Notes under the pieces: model-generated
The model's database searches: none
Seen by the model: only the letters and a program-made list of their open reading frames with translations
What the model was told of the DNA's origin: nothing
Program-made: the position numbers and the translations under genes
NCBI RefSeq assembly: GCF_004337505.1
Contig: NZ_SJZI01000002.1
Coordinates: 414,379-478,378, forward strand
Direction of reading: 5' to 3'
Source: Flaviaestuariibacter flavus
GTDB taxonomy: Bacteria; Bacteroidota; Bacteroidia; Chitinophagales; Chitinophagaceae
DNA length: 64,000 nucleotides
Shown here: one piece after another, positions 36,885 to 44,328 of the stretch
Position numbering within the stretch: the stretch's first letter is position 1
How the letters are laid out: each line of letters begins with the position of its first letter

Positions 36885-38099
36885 ATGAAAAAATGGTTCG
36901 CGGTGCTGTGCAGCCTCCCCCTGCTGGCCGCCGCACAAGACAAAGGCATTCAATTTACCCATGCTTCTTCCTGGGAGGAAGTGATGCAGCAGGCACAGAA
37001 AGAAAAGAAAATGATCTTCGTAGATGCCTTCACCACCTGGTGCGGGCCCTGCAAATACCTGAGCAAAGAGGTCTTTACCCAGGACAAAGTGGGCAAATAT
37101 TTTAATGAGCACTTCGTATCCGTAAAACTACAGCTCGATACGACGGACAAGGACGACGATTACGTAAAGCAGTGGTACCCCTATGCGAGCAAAGTGATGA
37201 ACGGGCTCCAGGTAAACGTTTTCCCGACACTCCTCTTCTTCGACGCAAACGGCCAACCCGTTCACCGTTTTTCAGGAGCGGGAAATGCCGACGGGCTGCT
37301 TGCAGACGCCGCCAATGCGCTCAACCCCGACCAGCAGTTTTACACGCTTCAGAAGCGGTACAGCTCCGGCGACCGCGACGTGGAATTGCTGCGCAACTTC
37401 AGCAATGCTGCGCTGAAAGCTTACAAGCCGGAAGCGGCTGAAAAAGCCTTCACTGATTATATGCAGGCTACCGGCAGCCAGGTGACACCCGAAAACGCGC
37501 AGCTGGTCTATTTTATGGCCAACAAGCCTTCCGACCTGGCTTTCGAGCTGATGGCCGCCGACCCGAAAGCCTTCGATAAAGCCCTGGGCAAAACCGGGGC
37601 CGCCAACGAACGCATCGGAACAGTTTTGTATGAAAGCTTTCTTCAGAACATGATGATCCGGAATTCGGATAACGGCGCGACCGAGCAGGTAGCGGCACTA
37701 AAAACGAAATACCCGGCTGCCGTAGCATATGCCGATGCCCGCGCGCGCGTTAATTATGCAATGAATACAAACAACTGGCCCGCGTTTACGAAGGCTGCGT
37801 CCGATTTCGTGAAGAAGTATGGTCCGAAGGTTTCGCCCGAAGAAAAGAACAACCTGGCGTGGGCTTTCTTCGAGCACGTAAGCGACACCAAACAGCTTAA
37901 TGAAGCGCTCGCCTGGAGCAAGGCTTCGCTGGTTGCCAACGATCCCAATTTCATGGATACGTACGCCAACCTGCTGCACAAGCTCGGACGCACGCCGGAA
38001 GCCGTCCAGGTAGAAACAAAAGCCATGGGCCTGGCTTCCGATAAAGAGAGCTTCAAGACGACGATCGAGAAGATGAAGAAAGGACAGAAAACCTGGTAA
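36885..38099 (+). CDS. exported thioredoxin-like protein with long C-terminal extension
   Basis: 404 residues. Signal peptide MKKWFAVLCSLPLLAAAQ, then a thioredoxin fold at about 25-150 with the redox motif TTWCGPCKYLS and cis-proline region VFPTLLFFDANGQ. The remaining 250 residues are alpha-helical and TPR-like in feel (AYKPEAAEKAFTDYM, NEALAWSKASLVANDPNFMD). The family acts in the periplasm as thiol oxidoreductase; partner unknown. Probably co-transcribed with the amidohydrolase. Confidence 0.83.
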   Translation: MKKWFAVLCSLPLLAAAQDKGIQFTHASSWEEVMQQAQKEKKMIFVDAFTTWCGPCKYLSKEVFTQDKVGKYFNEHFVSVKLQLDTTDKDDDYVKQWYPYASKVMNGLQVNVFPTLLFFDANGQPVHRFSGAGNADGLLADAANALNPDQQFYTLQKRYSSGDRDVELLRNFSNAALKAYKPEAAEKAFTDYMQATGSQVTPENAQLVYFMANKPSDLAFELMAADPKAFDKALGKTGAANERIGTVLYESFLQNMMIRNSDNGATEQVAALKTKYPAAVAYADARARVNYAMNTNNWPAFTKAASDFVKKYGPKVSPEEKNNLAWAFFEHVSDTKQLNEALAWSKASLVANDPNFMDTYANLLHKLGRTPEAVQVETKAMGLASDKESFKTTIEKMKKGQKTW

Positions 38100-38112
38100 A
38101 AGAAAAACAGGC

Positions 38113-38136
38113 CTATGGGTCTGTTAGTCTATCGGT
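38113..38136. repeat. octamer array (three units)
   Basis: CTATGGGT, CTGTTAGT, CTATCGGT back to back, 13 nt after the thioredoxin-like stop codon. A short member of the 7/8-mer array family. Confidence 0.5.
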
Positions 38137-38154
38137 AAGCCGGCAATACAATAA

Positions 38155-38184
38155 CAAAAACGACGCATGATTGCGTCGTTTTTG
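38155..38184. terminator. bidirectional terminator between convergent genes
   Basis: AAAAACGACGC-ATGATT-GCGTCGTTTTT, symmetric with T-tracts on both strands. It ends the thioredoxin-like gene (plus) and the his operon (minus). Confidence 0.85.
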
Positions 38185-38200
38185 CTTACAAAGAGACTTT

Positions 38201-39352
38201 CTACAACACGCCTTTCGTACTGGGCAGCTGATCGTTGAGCGGATCTTTGCGCACCGCCATTTTGAGGGCTTTGGCAAAGGCCTTGAAGATCGCCTCGATC
38301 TTGTGATGCTCGTTATCGCCGCGGCATTCGATATTGAGGTTGCAACGGGCGGCGTCGGAGAAGGATTTGAAAAAGTGGAAGAACATCTCGGTCGGCAGGT
38401 CGCCTACTTTTTCGCGGCGGAAGACCGCGTTCCAGACGATCCAGTTGCGGCCGCCGAAGTCAAGCAGCACCTTCGCTTCCGTTTCGTCCATCGGCAATGC
38501 AAAACCATAGCGCTCAATTCCCCGCTTGTTGCCAAGCGCCTTTGCAAAAGCCTCGCCCAGGGCGATTCCGGTATCCTCGATGGTGTGGTGCTCGTCGATG
38601 TGCAGGTCGCCCCGAACATCAATGTGCAGATCCATACCGCCATGACGCGCTACCTGGTCGAGCATATGATCAAAAAAGCCGAGTCCGGTGCTGATCACCG
38701 ACTTCCCTGCCCCTTCCAGGTTGATCCGGATATCGATCTGTGTTTCCGACGTCTTTCGGGTATGCACCGCACTTCGCTCCTGCCTGCGCAAAAACTCGTA
38801 GATATCCCGCCAGTGCTGCGTTTCGAGGGCCACCACTTTGGCAAGTTCCGCTTCGTCGTCTTTTACTTCCGCTCCCCCGAGCGTGGGATTGTTCTTAAGC
38901 CAGATGGCGCCGCAGCCCAGGTTCTTGGCGAGTTGCACATCGGTAACCCGGTCGCCGATTACATAAGAATGCGGCATGTCGTAATCTTCGCTGCCGAGGT
39001 AGGCACCAAACATCCCGGTGCCCGGCTTGCGGGTATCGAGCCCGTCTTCGGGCATACTCCGGTCAATCAGCTCGTTGGCGAAAATAATCCCCTCACCGGC
39101 GAAGGTTTCCATGATGAGCCGGTGCACCGGTGTAAAGTCCTTCTCGGGAAACTTAGCGGTTCCGAGCCCGTCCTGGTTGCTTACCAGCACCAGCTCATAG
39201 TCCATCTCCTGAGCAATCTTTCCCAGGTAGCGAAACACTTCCGGGTAAAAAGAAAGCTTGTTGAAATAATCGATCTGGTACGTAGGCGGATATTCTTTGA
39301 TCATGGTGCCATCCCGGTCGATGAAAAGGCAGCGGCGCTTATTGTCAGCCAT
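38201..39352 (-). CDS. hisB: bifunctional histidinol-phosphatase / imidazoleglycerol-phosphate dehydratase
   Basis: 383 residues. N-terminal HAD phosphatase (about 1-175) with [10 protein letters not shown], nucleophile Asp12 and general acid Asp14, and a C-rich loop region. C-terminal dehydratase (about 190-383) with [31 protein letters not shown] and [15 protein letters not shown], the repeated histidine clusters binding Mn. It catalyses histidine-synthesis steps 7 and 9. Its start overlaps the end of hisC by 8 nt. It is the last gene of the operon here. Confidence 0.96.
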   Translation of the reverse strand: MADNKRRCLFIDRDGTMIKEYPPTYQIDYFNKLSFYPEVFRYLGKIAQEMDYELVLVSNQDGLGTAKFPEKDFTPVHRLIMETFAGEGIIFANELIDRSMPEDGLDTRKPGTGMFGAYLGSEDYDMPHSYVIGDRVTDVQLAKNLGCGAIWLKNNPTLGGAEVKDDEAELAKVVALETQHWRDIYEFLRRQERSAVHTRKTSETQIDIRINLEGAGKSVISTGLGFFDHMLDQVARHGGMDLHIDVRGDLHIDEHHTIEDTGIALGEAFAKALGNKRGIERYGFALPMDETEAKVLLDFGGRNWIVWNAVFRREKVGDLPTEMFFHFFKSFSDAARCNLNIECRGDNEHHKIEAIFKAFAKALKMAVRKDPLNDQLPSTKGVL

Positions 39353-40397
39353 TCGGGTACGAATTTAAAGTGGTGATCAGCTTTTGGTTCTGTTCCGGTG
39401 TGCCCACGGTGATGCGCAGGCAATCGTCGCAGAGGATTACGTTGCTCCGGTTGCGAACGATGATCCCTTTGTCGCGCAGGAACTCGTACACCTTCGTAGC
39501 CTCCGCGATCCGAACCAGCACGAAGTTGGCGTCGGACGGAAAGACCCGCTGCACGCCGGGAAGTGTGGCGAGCCCGCGGACAAGCGTTTCCCGCTCGGCT
39601 ACCGTTTCCCGGATCATCGCGTTGACCTCGTCCAGGCTGTCGAGGGCCTTCAGTGCCAGCTCCTGGGTAGCGGCATTGATATTATAAGGCGGCTTGATTT
39701 TATTGAGAATTTCGATGATATCAGTTGAAGCGTAGGTAACGCCAAGGCGCAATGCAGCCAACCCCCAGGCTTTTGAAAAGGTTTGCAGCACCACCAGGTT
39801 GGGGTAATCTTTCAGTTCGGAAAGAAAGGAGCGGTTGCGGCTATAGTTGATATAGGCCTCATCCACCACCACAAGCCCGTCGAAATTATTCAGGATCACT
39901 TCGATCGCTTCCCGGTCGATGCTGTTGCCCGTCGGGTTATTGGGCGAACAGATGAAAATGATCTTCGTTTGAGCAGTGAGTGCTTCCTCAATGCCTTCGA
40001 GGTCGAGCTGAAAGTCGGGCAGCAGCGGCACCTCCTGAACGGCCACGTTGTTCACATGGGCGTACACTTCGTACATGCCGTAGGTCGGCGGGCAAATGAG
40101 CACCGCATCCAGCGCGGGCTCGCAAAAGGCGCGCAGCAGCAGGTCGATGCATTCGTCGGAACCATTGCCCAGGAGCATTTGCCCGGCCGGCACATTCTTG
40201 ATGCCGGCGATCTTTTTCTTCAGCTCCCACTGAAGCGGATCGGGATAGCGGTTGTACCATTTCGTAAGCGGCGAGCCGAAAGAGTTTTCGTTGGCATCGA
40301 GGAAAACGCTGGCAACCCCGCTGAATTCACTGCGTGCCGAAGAGTACGGCTTCAGCGCGCGGATATTGGGGCGAACGAGTTTATTGATATCGAACAT
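39345..40397 (-). CDS. hisC: histidinol-phosphate aminotransferase
   Basis: 350 residues, fold-type I PLP enzyme converting imidazole-acetol phosphate to histidinol phosphate. [11 protein letters not shown] and NRYPDP-like (here YNRYPDP) N-terminal motifs, [23 protein letters not shown] and [15 protein letters not shown] with the PLP lysine are all present. Third gene of hisGDCB; 26 nt downstream of hisD with a heptamer array in the gap, and overlapping hisB by 8 nt. Confidence 0.96.
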   Translation of the reverse strand: MFDINKLVRPNIRALKPYSSARSEFSGVASVFLDANENSFGSPLTKWYNRYPDPLQWELKKKIAGIKNVPAGQMLLGNGSDECIDLLLRAFCEPALDAVLICPPTYGMYEVYAHVNNVAVQEVPLLPDFQLDLEGIEEALTAQTKIIFICSPNNPTGNSIDREAIEVILNNFDGLVVVDEAYINYSRNRSFLSELKDYPNLVVLQTFSKAWGLAALRLGVTYASTDIIEILNKIKPPYNINAATQELALKALDSLDEVNAMIRETVAERETLVRGLATLPGVQRVFPSDANFVLVRIAEATKVYEFLRDKGIIVRNRSNVILCDDCLRITVGTPEQNQKLITTLNSYPNG

Positions 40398-40403
40398 AAG
40401 CGG

Positions 40404-40424
40404 TTTCAGATTTCAGATTTGAGT
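40404..40424. repeat. heptamer array (three units) in hisD-hisC gap
   Basis: TTTCAGA, TTTCAGA, TTTGAGT back to back, ending at the hisD stop codon. It is the only short-period array inside an operon here. Confidence 0.5.
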
Positions 40425-41707
40425 TATTTGGACGAGCCCAGGCGAACCCGTACCGCTTCGGCGTGGGCCTGCAGTCCTTCGGCTTCCGCCATGGTCGTTA
40501 CAGTGCCTGCGATCGATTCAAGACCGGCGCGGGTCAATTGCTGGAACGAAACTTTTTTTACGAAGCTGTCGAGACTGACGCCGCTGTAGGCCCTTGCGAA
40601 ACCGTTGGTGGGCAGCGTATGGTTGGTTCCGCTGGCATAGTCGCCGACACTTTCGGGTGAATAGGGTCCGATGAAGACCGAGCCGGCATTGATCACGCGC
40701 CCGGCGAGGGTTTCCGCATCCTTGCATTGCAGGATGAGATGCTCGGCGGCATATGCATTAGCCAGTGCCAGGGCTTCATCGAGATCGCGCACCAATACGC
40801 TCCGGCTTTTTTCCAGTGCTTTCCCGGCAACGGAAGCACGGGGAAGCAATTCCAGCTGCCGCCGCAGTTCCTGCTGCACGCCTTCGAGCAGGGGCGCGCT
40901 ATCGGTGAGCAGCAGCACCTGGCTGTCCGGACCATGCTCCGCCTGCGAAAGCAGGTCAGCGGCAACGAAAGCAGCGTTTGCCGATTCATCGGCAATGACG
41001 CAGACTTCGCTTGGGCCCGCGGGCATATCGATGGCTACACCCGACTGCTGCACGAGTTGCTTGGCCGCGGTAACATATTGGTTGCCCGGACCGAAGATCT
41101 TGTGTACTGCAGCAATCGATTCGGTGCCATAGGCCATGGCCGCAACTGCGCCTGCCCCGCCTGATTTATACACGAGGCTGATGCCGCAGAGCCGCGCAGC
41201 GTAAAGGATGGCCGGGTGTACGCTTCCGTCTTTCATCGGTGGTGTACAGAGCACCACGATAGAGCATCCTGCAAGCTGCGCCGGCACGCCGAGCATCAGC
41301 ACCGTTGAAAAAAGCGGTGCGGTCCCACCGGGCACATACAGACCAACGCGCTCGATACCGATACTTTTCCGCCAGCAGCGAACGCCGGGAAGGGTTTCCA
41401 CAGCCTCCTCCGCTTTTTCCTGCGCCGCATGAAAAACGCGGATGTTCCGGTAGGCGGCGTCGATCGCCTCTTTCAGTTCCGGTGCCAGCAGGTCTTCTGC
41501 AGCAGCCATTTCGCCGGACGTTACAGCCAGCGATTGCAGCGCCACACCATCAAAGCGTGCAGCGAGCGTTATCAGAGCCGCGTCGCCACCGCTCCGAACC
41601 TCTTCGAGCACCGATGCTACGGTATCGAGCACCGCGCGGTTGTCGGAATAGGGCCGTTCCGTAATGCCTTTCCACTGGCTGCGATCCGGGTATTTGATGA
41701 TTTCCAT
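40424..41707 (-). CDS. hisD: histidinol dehydrogenase
   Basis: 427 residues. NAD- and zinc-dependent oxidation of histidinol to histidine. Signatures: IDMPAGPSEVCVIADESAN, DLLSQAEHGPDSQVLLLT with zinc ligands, SGTNHTLPTNGFARAYSG with the catalytic histidine region. Length normal. Second gene of the his operon, 33 nt downstream of hisG. Confidence 0.97.
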   Translation of the reverse strand: MEIIKYPDRSQWKGITERPYSDNRAVLDTVASVLEEVRSGGDAALITLAARFDGVALQSLAVTSGEMAAAEDLLAPELKEAIDAAYRNIRVFHAAQEKAEEAVETLPGVRCWRKSIGIERVGLYVPGGTAPLFSTVLMLGVPAQLAGCSIVVLCTPPMKDGSVHPAILYAARLCGISLVYKSGGAGAVAAMAYGTESIAAVHKIFGPGNQYVTAAKQLVQQSGVAIDMPAGPSEVCVIADESANAAFVAADLLSQAEHGPDSQVLLLTDSAPLLEGVQQELRRQLELLPRASVAGKALEKSRSVLVRDLDEALALANAYAAEHLILQCKDAETLAGRVINAGSVFIGPYSPESVGDYASGTNHTLPTNGFARAYSGVSLDSFVKKVSFQQLTRAGLESIAGTVTTMAEAEGLQAHAEAVRVRLGSSK

Positions 41708-41740
41708 GAATACGATTTCGGGGTCAGGTCCTTTACTGGT

Positions 41741-42595
41741 TTACAGGATCATTTTTTCAATCGGTACCACCAGGATACCCTGGGCGCCGGCAGCCTTCAG
41801 GGCCTCGATCTTATCCCAGAATTCATCTTCGGGCAGCACGCTGTGCACGGAGCTCCATCCCTCTTCGGCAAGCGGGAGCACGGTGGGGCTCTTCATCCCC
41901 GGGAGCAGCGAAAAGATAATATCGAGTGTATTATTCGGCGCGTTCAGCAGGATGTACTTGTTCTTGCGAGCGGCCTGCACCGAGCGGATGCGGAAGATCA
42001 TCTTCCGGAGGATCTCTTCTTTCTGCTCATCGAGGGTGGCATGACGCACCAGTACAGCCTGGCTGTCGAGCAGGGTTTCCACTTCCTGGAGCCCGTTCAT
42101 GAACAGGGTCGAGCCCGAGCTGACGAGGTCGCAAACGGCATCGGCGAGGCCGATGCCCGGCGCGATCTCCACCGAGCCGGATATCTCGTGTATCTCGGCT
42201 TCCACGCGGTGTTTGCGCAGGAAGTTCTGCAGCAGGAAAGGGTAGCTGGTCGCGATCTTCATGCCTTCGAGGTCGGCGGGTTCGTTATAGGTCATGCCCC
42301 GCGGCAGTGCAAGCGCGAGGCGGCAGCGTCCGAAGCCGAGCGGCAACACCACGTCCACATCCTTGCACTTTTCGTAGAGCACGTTTTCACCAACGATGCC
42401 GATGTCGGCCACACCATCCTGCACATATTGCGGGATATCATCGTCGCGGAGGAAATATACCTCTACCGGGAAATTCTCCGCCTCGCTGCGAAGCTTGGCA
42501 CCACTGCTTTTCACGGCGATCCCGCAATCATTGAGGAGCTTGATGCTGTCTTCCGACAAGCGCCCCGACTTCTGTATGGCAATTCTCAGGTTCAT
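41741..42595 (-). CDS. hisG: ATP phosphoribosyltransferase, long form
   Basis: 284 residues, the length of the long (HisGL) form with a C-terminal histidine-binding regulatory domain (about 210-284), so it should be feedback-inhibited. N-terminal LRIAIQKSGRLSEDSIKLL and ADIGIVGENVLYE, DAVCDLVSSGSTL match the catalytic part. It commits ATP and PRPP to histidine synthesis. First structural gene of the operon, 11 nt downstream of the attenuator T-tract. Confidence 0.96.
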   Translation of the reverse strand: MNLRIAIQKSGRLSEDSIKLLNDCGIAVKSSGAKLRSEAENFPVEVYFLRDDDIPQYVQDGVADIGIVGENVLYEKCKDVDVVLPLGFGRCRLALALPRGMTYNEPADLEGMKIATSYPFLLQNFLRKHRVEAEIHEISGSVEIAPGIGLADAVCDLVSSGSTLFMNGLQEVETLLDSQAVLVRHATLDEQKEEILRKMIFRIRSVQAARKNKYILLNAPNNTLDIIFSLLPGMKSPTVLPLAEEGWSSVHSVLPEDEFWDKIEALKAAGAQGILVVPIEKMIL

Positions 42596-42606
42596 TTTCT
42601 GGCATT

Positions 42607-42633
42607 AAAAAAGGCCTACCATACCGGTAAGCC
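42607..42633 (-). terminator. his attenuator (intrinsic terminator, segments 3:4)
   Basis: On the minus strand GGCTTACC-GGTAT-GGTAGGCC, an 8-bp stem with one G-U pair, followed by six Ts, just before hisG. Segment 3 (GGCTTACC) can alternatively pair perfectly with GGTAAGCC at 42663-42670, giving mutually exclusive terminator and antiterminator. Confidence 0.85.
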
Positions 42634-42670
42634 CCTGTTATCGTTGCACTGCACAATACACCGGCTTACC
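42626..42670 (-). promoter_or_regulatory. his antiterminator (segments 2:3)
   Basis: GGTAAGCC (42663-42670, overlapping the leader stop codon) is perfectly complementary to GGCTTACC (42626-42633). Segment 2 also pairs upstream: TACCTC-CCA-GGGGTA (42667-42681) forms the protecting 1:2 hairpin. A ribosome reaching the leader stop would cover segment 2 and allow termination; one stalled at the His codons would free it. Confidence 0.75.
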
Positions 42671-42716
42671 CCTGGGAGGTATGATGCTGGTGGATATGTA
42701 CAGTATTGTTTTTCAT
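42666..42716 (-). CDS. hisL: histidine operon leader peptide
   Basis: 16 residues, MKNNTVHIHQHHTSQG, with four histidines in six codons (42681-42698), directly upstream of the alternative hairpins and hisG. This is the classical transcription-attenuation arrangement: histidyl-tRNA shortage stalls the ribosome at the His codons. The peptide itself has no other expected function. A TACTTTTG -7 box ends 8 nt before the ATG, so the leader mRNA has almost no 5' untranslated region. Confidence 0.85.
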   Translation of the reverse strand: MKNNTVHIHQHHTSQG

Positions 42717-42724
42717 TCCGGCCA

Positions 42725-42732
42725 CAAAAGTA
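42725..42732 (-). promoter_or_regulatory. -7 promoter box of the his operon
   Basis: Minus-strand TACTTTTG, a full TAnnTTTG match, 8 nt before the leader-peptide ATG. No TTTG at standard -33 spacing. Confidence 0.6.
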
Positions 42733-42841
42733 AGGGGGAAACAAAGCTCCTGGCACGGCTTTTTGCAAAAGCCGTTTCAAAATTGTGTTAAGGCGCATTT
42801 GTTTAACGCCCGCCCCCGCGCGGAATTCCGAATTTAGCAGC

Positions 42842-43246
42842 ATGAGATCGATCCGGCTCCTGTTGTTGCTCCTGCTTGCCGCACCGGCCCTGCGTGCGCA
42901 GCGGGTGGAGCGTTTTGAATTCAACCTTTACACCGACAGCCTCAAAAAAGGCTTTTATAACTACATAAATATCGACGGGCAGCTCAGCGATGGCAGCTGG
43001 CGGCCGCTCGATTCGGTGCAGGTGGCCCTCAGCGCAAGCGCGGGCATTTTCAAAGGCAACGAGCTGTTTATCGACAGCAGCTATAAAGGCGATTCGGTAC
43101 TCATTAAGGCCGTGCTCCGCTCCAACCCCGCGATCCGCCGCCAAGTGATCATCTATATCCGCAAACGAGGCTTCGACACCCTTCCTTCCGAGCAGGAAGT
43201 GCTCAACGGGCCCTCCGCCGGTGACCGGCGAAAGGGCCGTAGTTAA
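42842..43246 (+). CDS. small exported protein of unknown function
   Basis: 134 residues. Signal peptide MRSIRLLLLLLLAAPALRAQ, then a beta-rich mature domain (FEFNLYTDSLKKGFYNYINI, DSVQVALSASAGIFKGNELF, YKGDSVLIKAVLR). The mature part reads like a small Ig-like or lipocalin-like fold, but I do not recognise the family. It is divergent from the his operon and ends at a terminator shared with the convergent aldolase gene. Start chosen at the signal peptide; an upstream in-frame ATG at 42785 lies in promoter DNA. Confidence 0.7.
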   Translation: MRSIRLLLLLLLAAPALRAQRVERFEFNLYTDSLKKGFYNYINIDGQLSDGSWRPLDSVQVALSASAGIFKGNELFIDSSYKGDSVLIKAVLRSNPAIRRQVIIYIRKRGFDTLPSEQEVLNGPSAGDRRKGRS

Positions 43247-43287
43247 GGACAGGAAATCCTCAAACCGCATTCACACCACGATCAAAA

Positions 43288-43317
43288 GAAAAGGACGCAC
43301 CGATGTGCGTCCTTTTC
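43288..43317. terminator. bidirectional terminator
   Basis: AAAAGGACGCAC-CGAT-GTGCGTCCTTTT, a symmetric 12-bp stem between the convergent small exported gene (plus) and the aldolase gene (minus). Confidence 0.85.
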
Positions 43318-43343
43318 GATTCTATTATTTGCGATGCGGTGGA

Positions 43344-43997
43344 TCAGGAAAATTTCTTCGCGTCTTCTACGAACTTGGCCAGGCCAATATCGGTAAGCGG
43401 GTGCTTCAGCAGGCCCAGGATCGACTCGAGCGGCGAGGTGATCACATCGGCGCCGAGCTCGGCGGCTTTGACAATGTGGTTGACGTTGCGGATGGAAGCA
43501 GCGAGGATCTCGGTCTCATAACCCTGCACGGCGTAGATATTGGCAATCTGCTCGATCAGGATCATACCGTCCCAGCCGGAATCATCAATGCGGCCGATAA
43601 AGGGCGAAACGTAGGCCGCGCCCGCTTTTGCGGCGAGGATGGCCTGCCCTGCGGAAAACACGAGCGTGCAGTTGGTGCGGATGCCGTTATCGGTAAAATA
43701 CTTGATCGCTTTGACGCCGTCTTTGATCATCGGCACCTTCACCACGATATTCGGGTGAATGGCGGCCAGCTTCTTGCCTTCCTCGATAATGGTTTTGTAG
43801 TCGGTAGAAAGCACTTCGGCCGAAATATCGCCGTCGACCATTTCACAGATCGTCTTGTAGTGATTGAACACGGCTTCTTCGCCCGAGATGCCTACTTTGG
43901 CCATCAGGGAAGGGTTGGTGGTTACGCCGTCGAGAATGCCGAGCTCATGGGCTTCTTTGATCTGGGCCAGGTCGGCCGTATCGATGAAAAACTTCAT
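43344..43997 (-). CDS. fsa: transaldolase-like / fructose-6-phosphate aldolase
   Basis: 217 residues from the ATG at 43997, the length of the short transaldolase subfamily (TalC/FSA). MKFFIDTADLAQIKEAHELG and DGVTTNPSLMAK open the barrel, and IVVKVPMIKDGVKAIK carries the Schiff-base lysine. Further motifs are TLVFSAGQAILAAKAGA and SPFIGRIDD. It acts in the pentose phosphate pathway or as an aldol-forming enzyme; sequence does not separate the two. An open frame to 44078 reads upstream promoter DNA and is rejected. Confidence 0.9.
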   Translation of the reverse strand: MKFFIDTADLAQIKEAHELGILDGVTTNPSLMAKVGISGEEAVFNHYKTICEMVDGDISAEVLSTDYKTIIEEGKKLAAIHPNIVVKVPMIKDGVKAIKYFTDNGIRTNCTLVFSAGQAILAAKAGAAYVSPFIGRIDDSGWDGMILIEQIANIYAVQGYETEILAASIRNVNHIVKAAELGADVITSPLESILGLLKHPLTDIGLAKFVEDAKKFS

Positions 43998-44013
43998 GGA
44001 GGATGATTTGCCG

Positions 44014-44021
44014 CAAAGATA
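44014..44021 (-). promoter_or_regulatory. -7 promoter box of the aldolase gene
   Basis: Minus-strand TATCTTTG (TAnnTTTG), 16 nt upstream of the ATG at 43997 and 8 nt from the heptamer array 44030-44057, which covers the -33 region. Confidence 0.55.
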
Positions 44022-44029
44022 GCCAAGCA

Positions 44030-44057
44030 GATGTCTGATGTGGGATGTCGGACCTCC
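44030..44057. repeat. heptamer array (four units)
   Basis: GATGTCT, GATGTGG, GATGTCG, GACCTCC in strict 7-base phase, 8 nt upstream of the aldolase -7 box. The same GATGTCC-type unit recurs on the far side of the SRP RNA gene (44222-44249). Confidence 0.65.
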
Positions 44058-44080
44058 GATTTTGATCAAATCTACCAAAG

Positions 44081-44102
44081 AAAAAAGCCCCTTTCGGGGC
44101 TC
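44081..44102 (-). terminator. intrinsic terminator of SRP RNA
   Basis: Minus-strand AGCCCC-GAAA-GGGGCT followed by TTTTTT. Confidence 0.85.
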
Positions 44103-44111
44103 TCAATAAGT

Positions 44112-44209
44112 TGGCAGGCTACTCACATCGCACCGCTACGACCGCCTACCCTTGCTACCTTCCGGTCCTGGGGGAGTTCAGCAGGAGCTGGTCGTGTAAG
44201 ACCTGCCGG
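44112..44209 (-). ncRNA. ffs: signal recognition particle RNA, small bacterial type
   Basis: About 98 nt. The apical domain reads CCCAGGACCGGAAGG, then TAGCAAGGG, which matches the conserved SRP domain IV (GGAA tetraloop and the asymmetric AGCA loop that bind Ffh). Ends pair as GGCAGG (44202-44207) with CCTGCC (44113-44118). A TACATTTG -7 box lies just upstream and an intrinsic terminator just downstream. It guides membrane and secretory proteins co-translationally together with Ffh. Confidence 0.9.
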
Positions 44210-44211
44210 TG

Positions 44212-44219
44212 CAAATGTA
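44212..44219 (-). promoter_or_regulatory. -7 promoter box of SRP RNA
   Basis: Minus-strand TACATTTG. A heptamer array (44222-44249) begins 2 nt upstream and fills the -33 region; a TTG at 44235-44237 is somewhat too close (15-nt spacer). Confidence 0.65.
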
Positions 44220-44221
44220 AG

Positions 44222-44249
44222 GATGTCCGATGTCCAATGTCCGATGTTT
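44222..44249. repeat. heptamer array (four units)
   Basis: GATGTCC, GATGTCC, AATGTCC, GATGTTT in strict 7-base phase, directly upstream of the SRP RNA -7 box. Confidence 0.7.
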
Positions 44250-44289
44250 TACAGATTTTTTTGAAAAAGGTGTTTCGGCTTGGTGTGCA

Positions 44290-44316
44290 GATCTGAGATC
44301 CGAGATCTGAGATCGT
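44290..44316. repeat. heptamer array (four units)
   Basis: GATCTGA, GATCCGA, GATCTGA, GATCGT(T), abutting the permease -7 box at 44317. The unit GATCTGA recurs 17 kb away at 61215-61221. Confidence 0.7.
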
Positions 44317-44324
44317 TACATTTG
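44317..44324 (+). promoter_or_regulatory. -7 promoter box abutting the permease start
   Basis: TACATTTG ends 4 nt before the ATG at 44329, implying a leaderless transcript. The -33 position is occupied by the heptamer array 44290-44316. Confidence 0.6.
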
Positions 44325-44328
44325 CCAT

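Noticed and set aside
35605-36936. 443-codon minus-strand open frame over the amidohydrolase
   Set aside because: The plus strand encodes intact metal-binding motifs and a signal peptide. The antisense translation shows no family resemblance.
41429-42733. 434-codon plus-strand open frame across hisD-hisG and the attenuator
   Set aside because: It crosses two well-defined minus-strand genes and a leader peptide; no motif of its own.
43998-44078. N-terminal extension of the aldolase to ATG 44078
   Set aside because: The segment includes the -7 box and the heptamer array, and the conserved protein starts at MKFFIDTADL (43997).
44030-44316. Short-period arrays as a CRISPR array
   Set aside because: Units are 7-8 bases with no spacers, no 25-40-nt repeats and no cas genes nearby.
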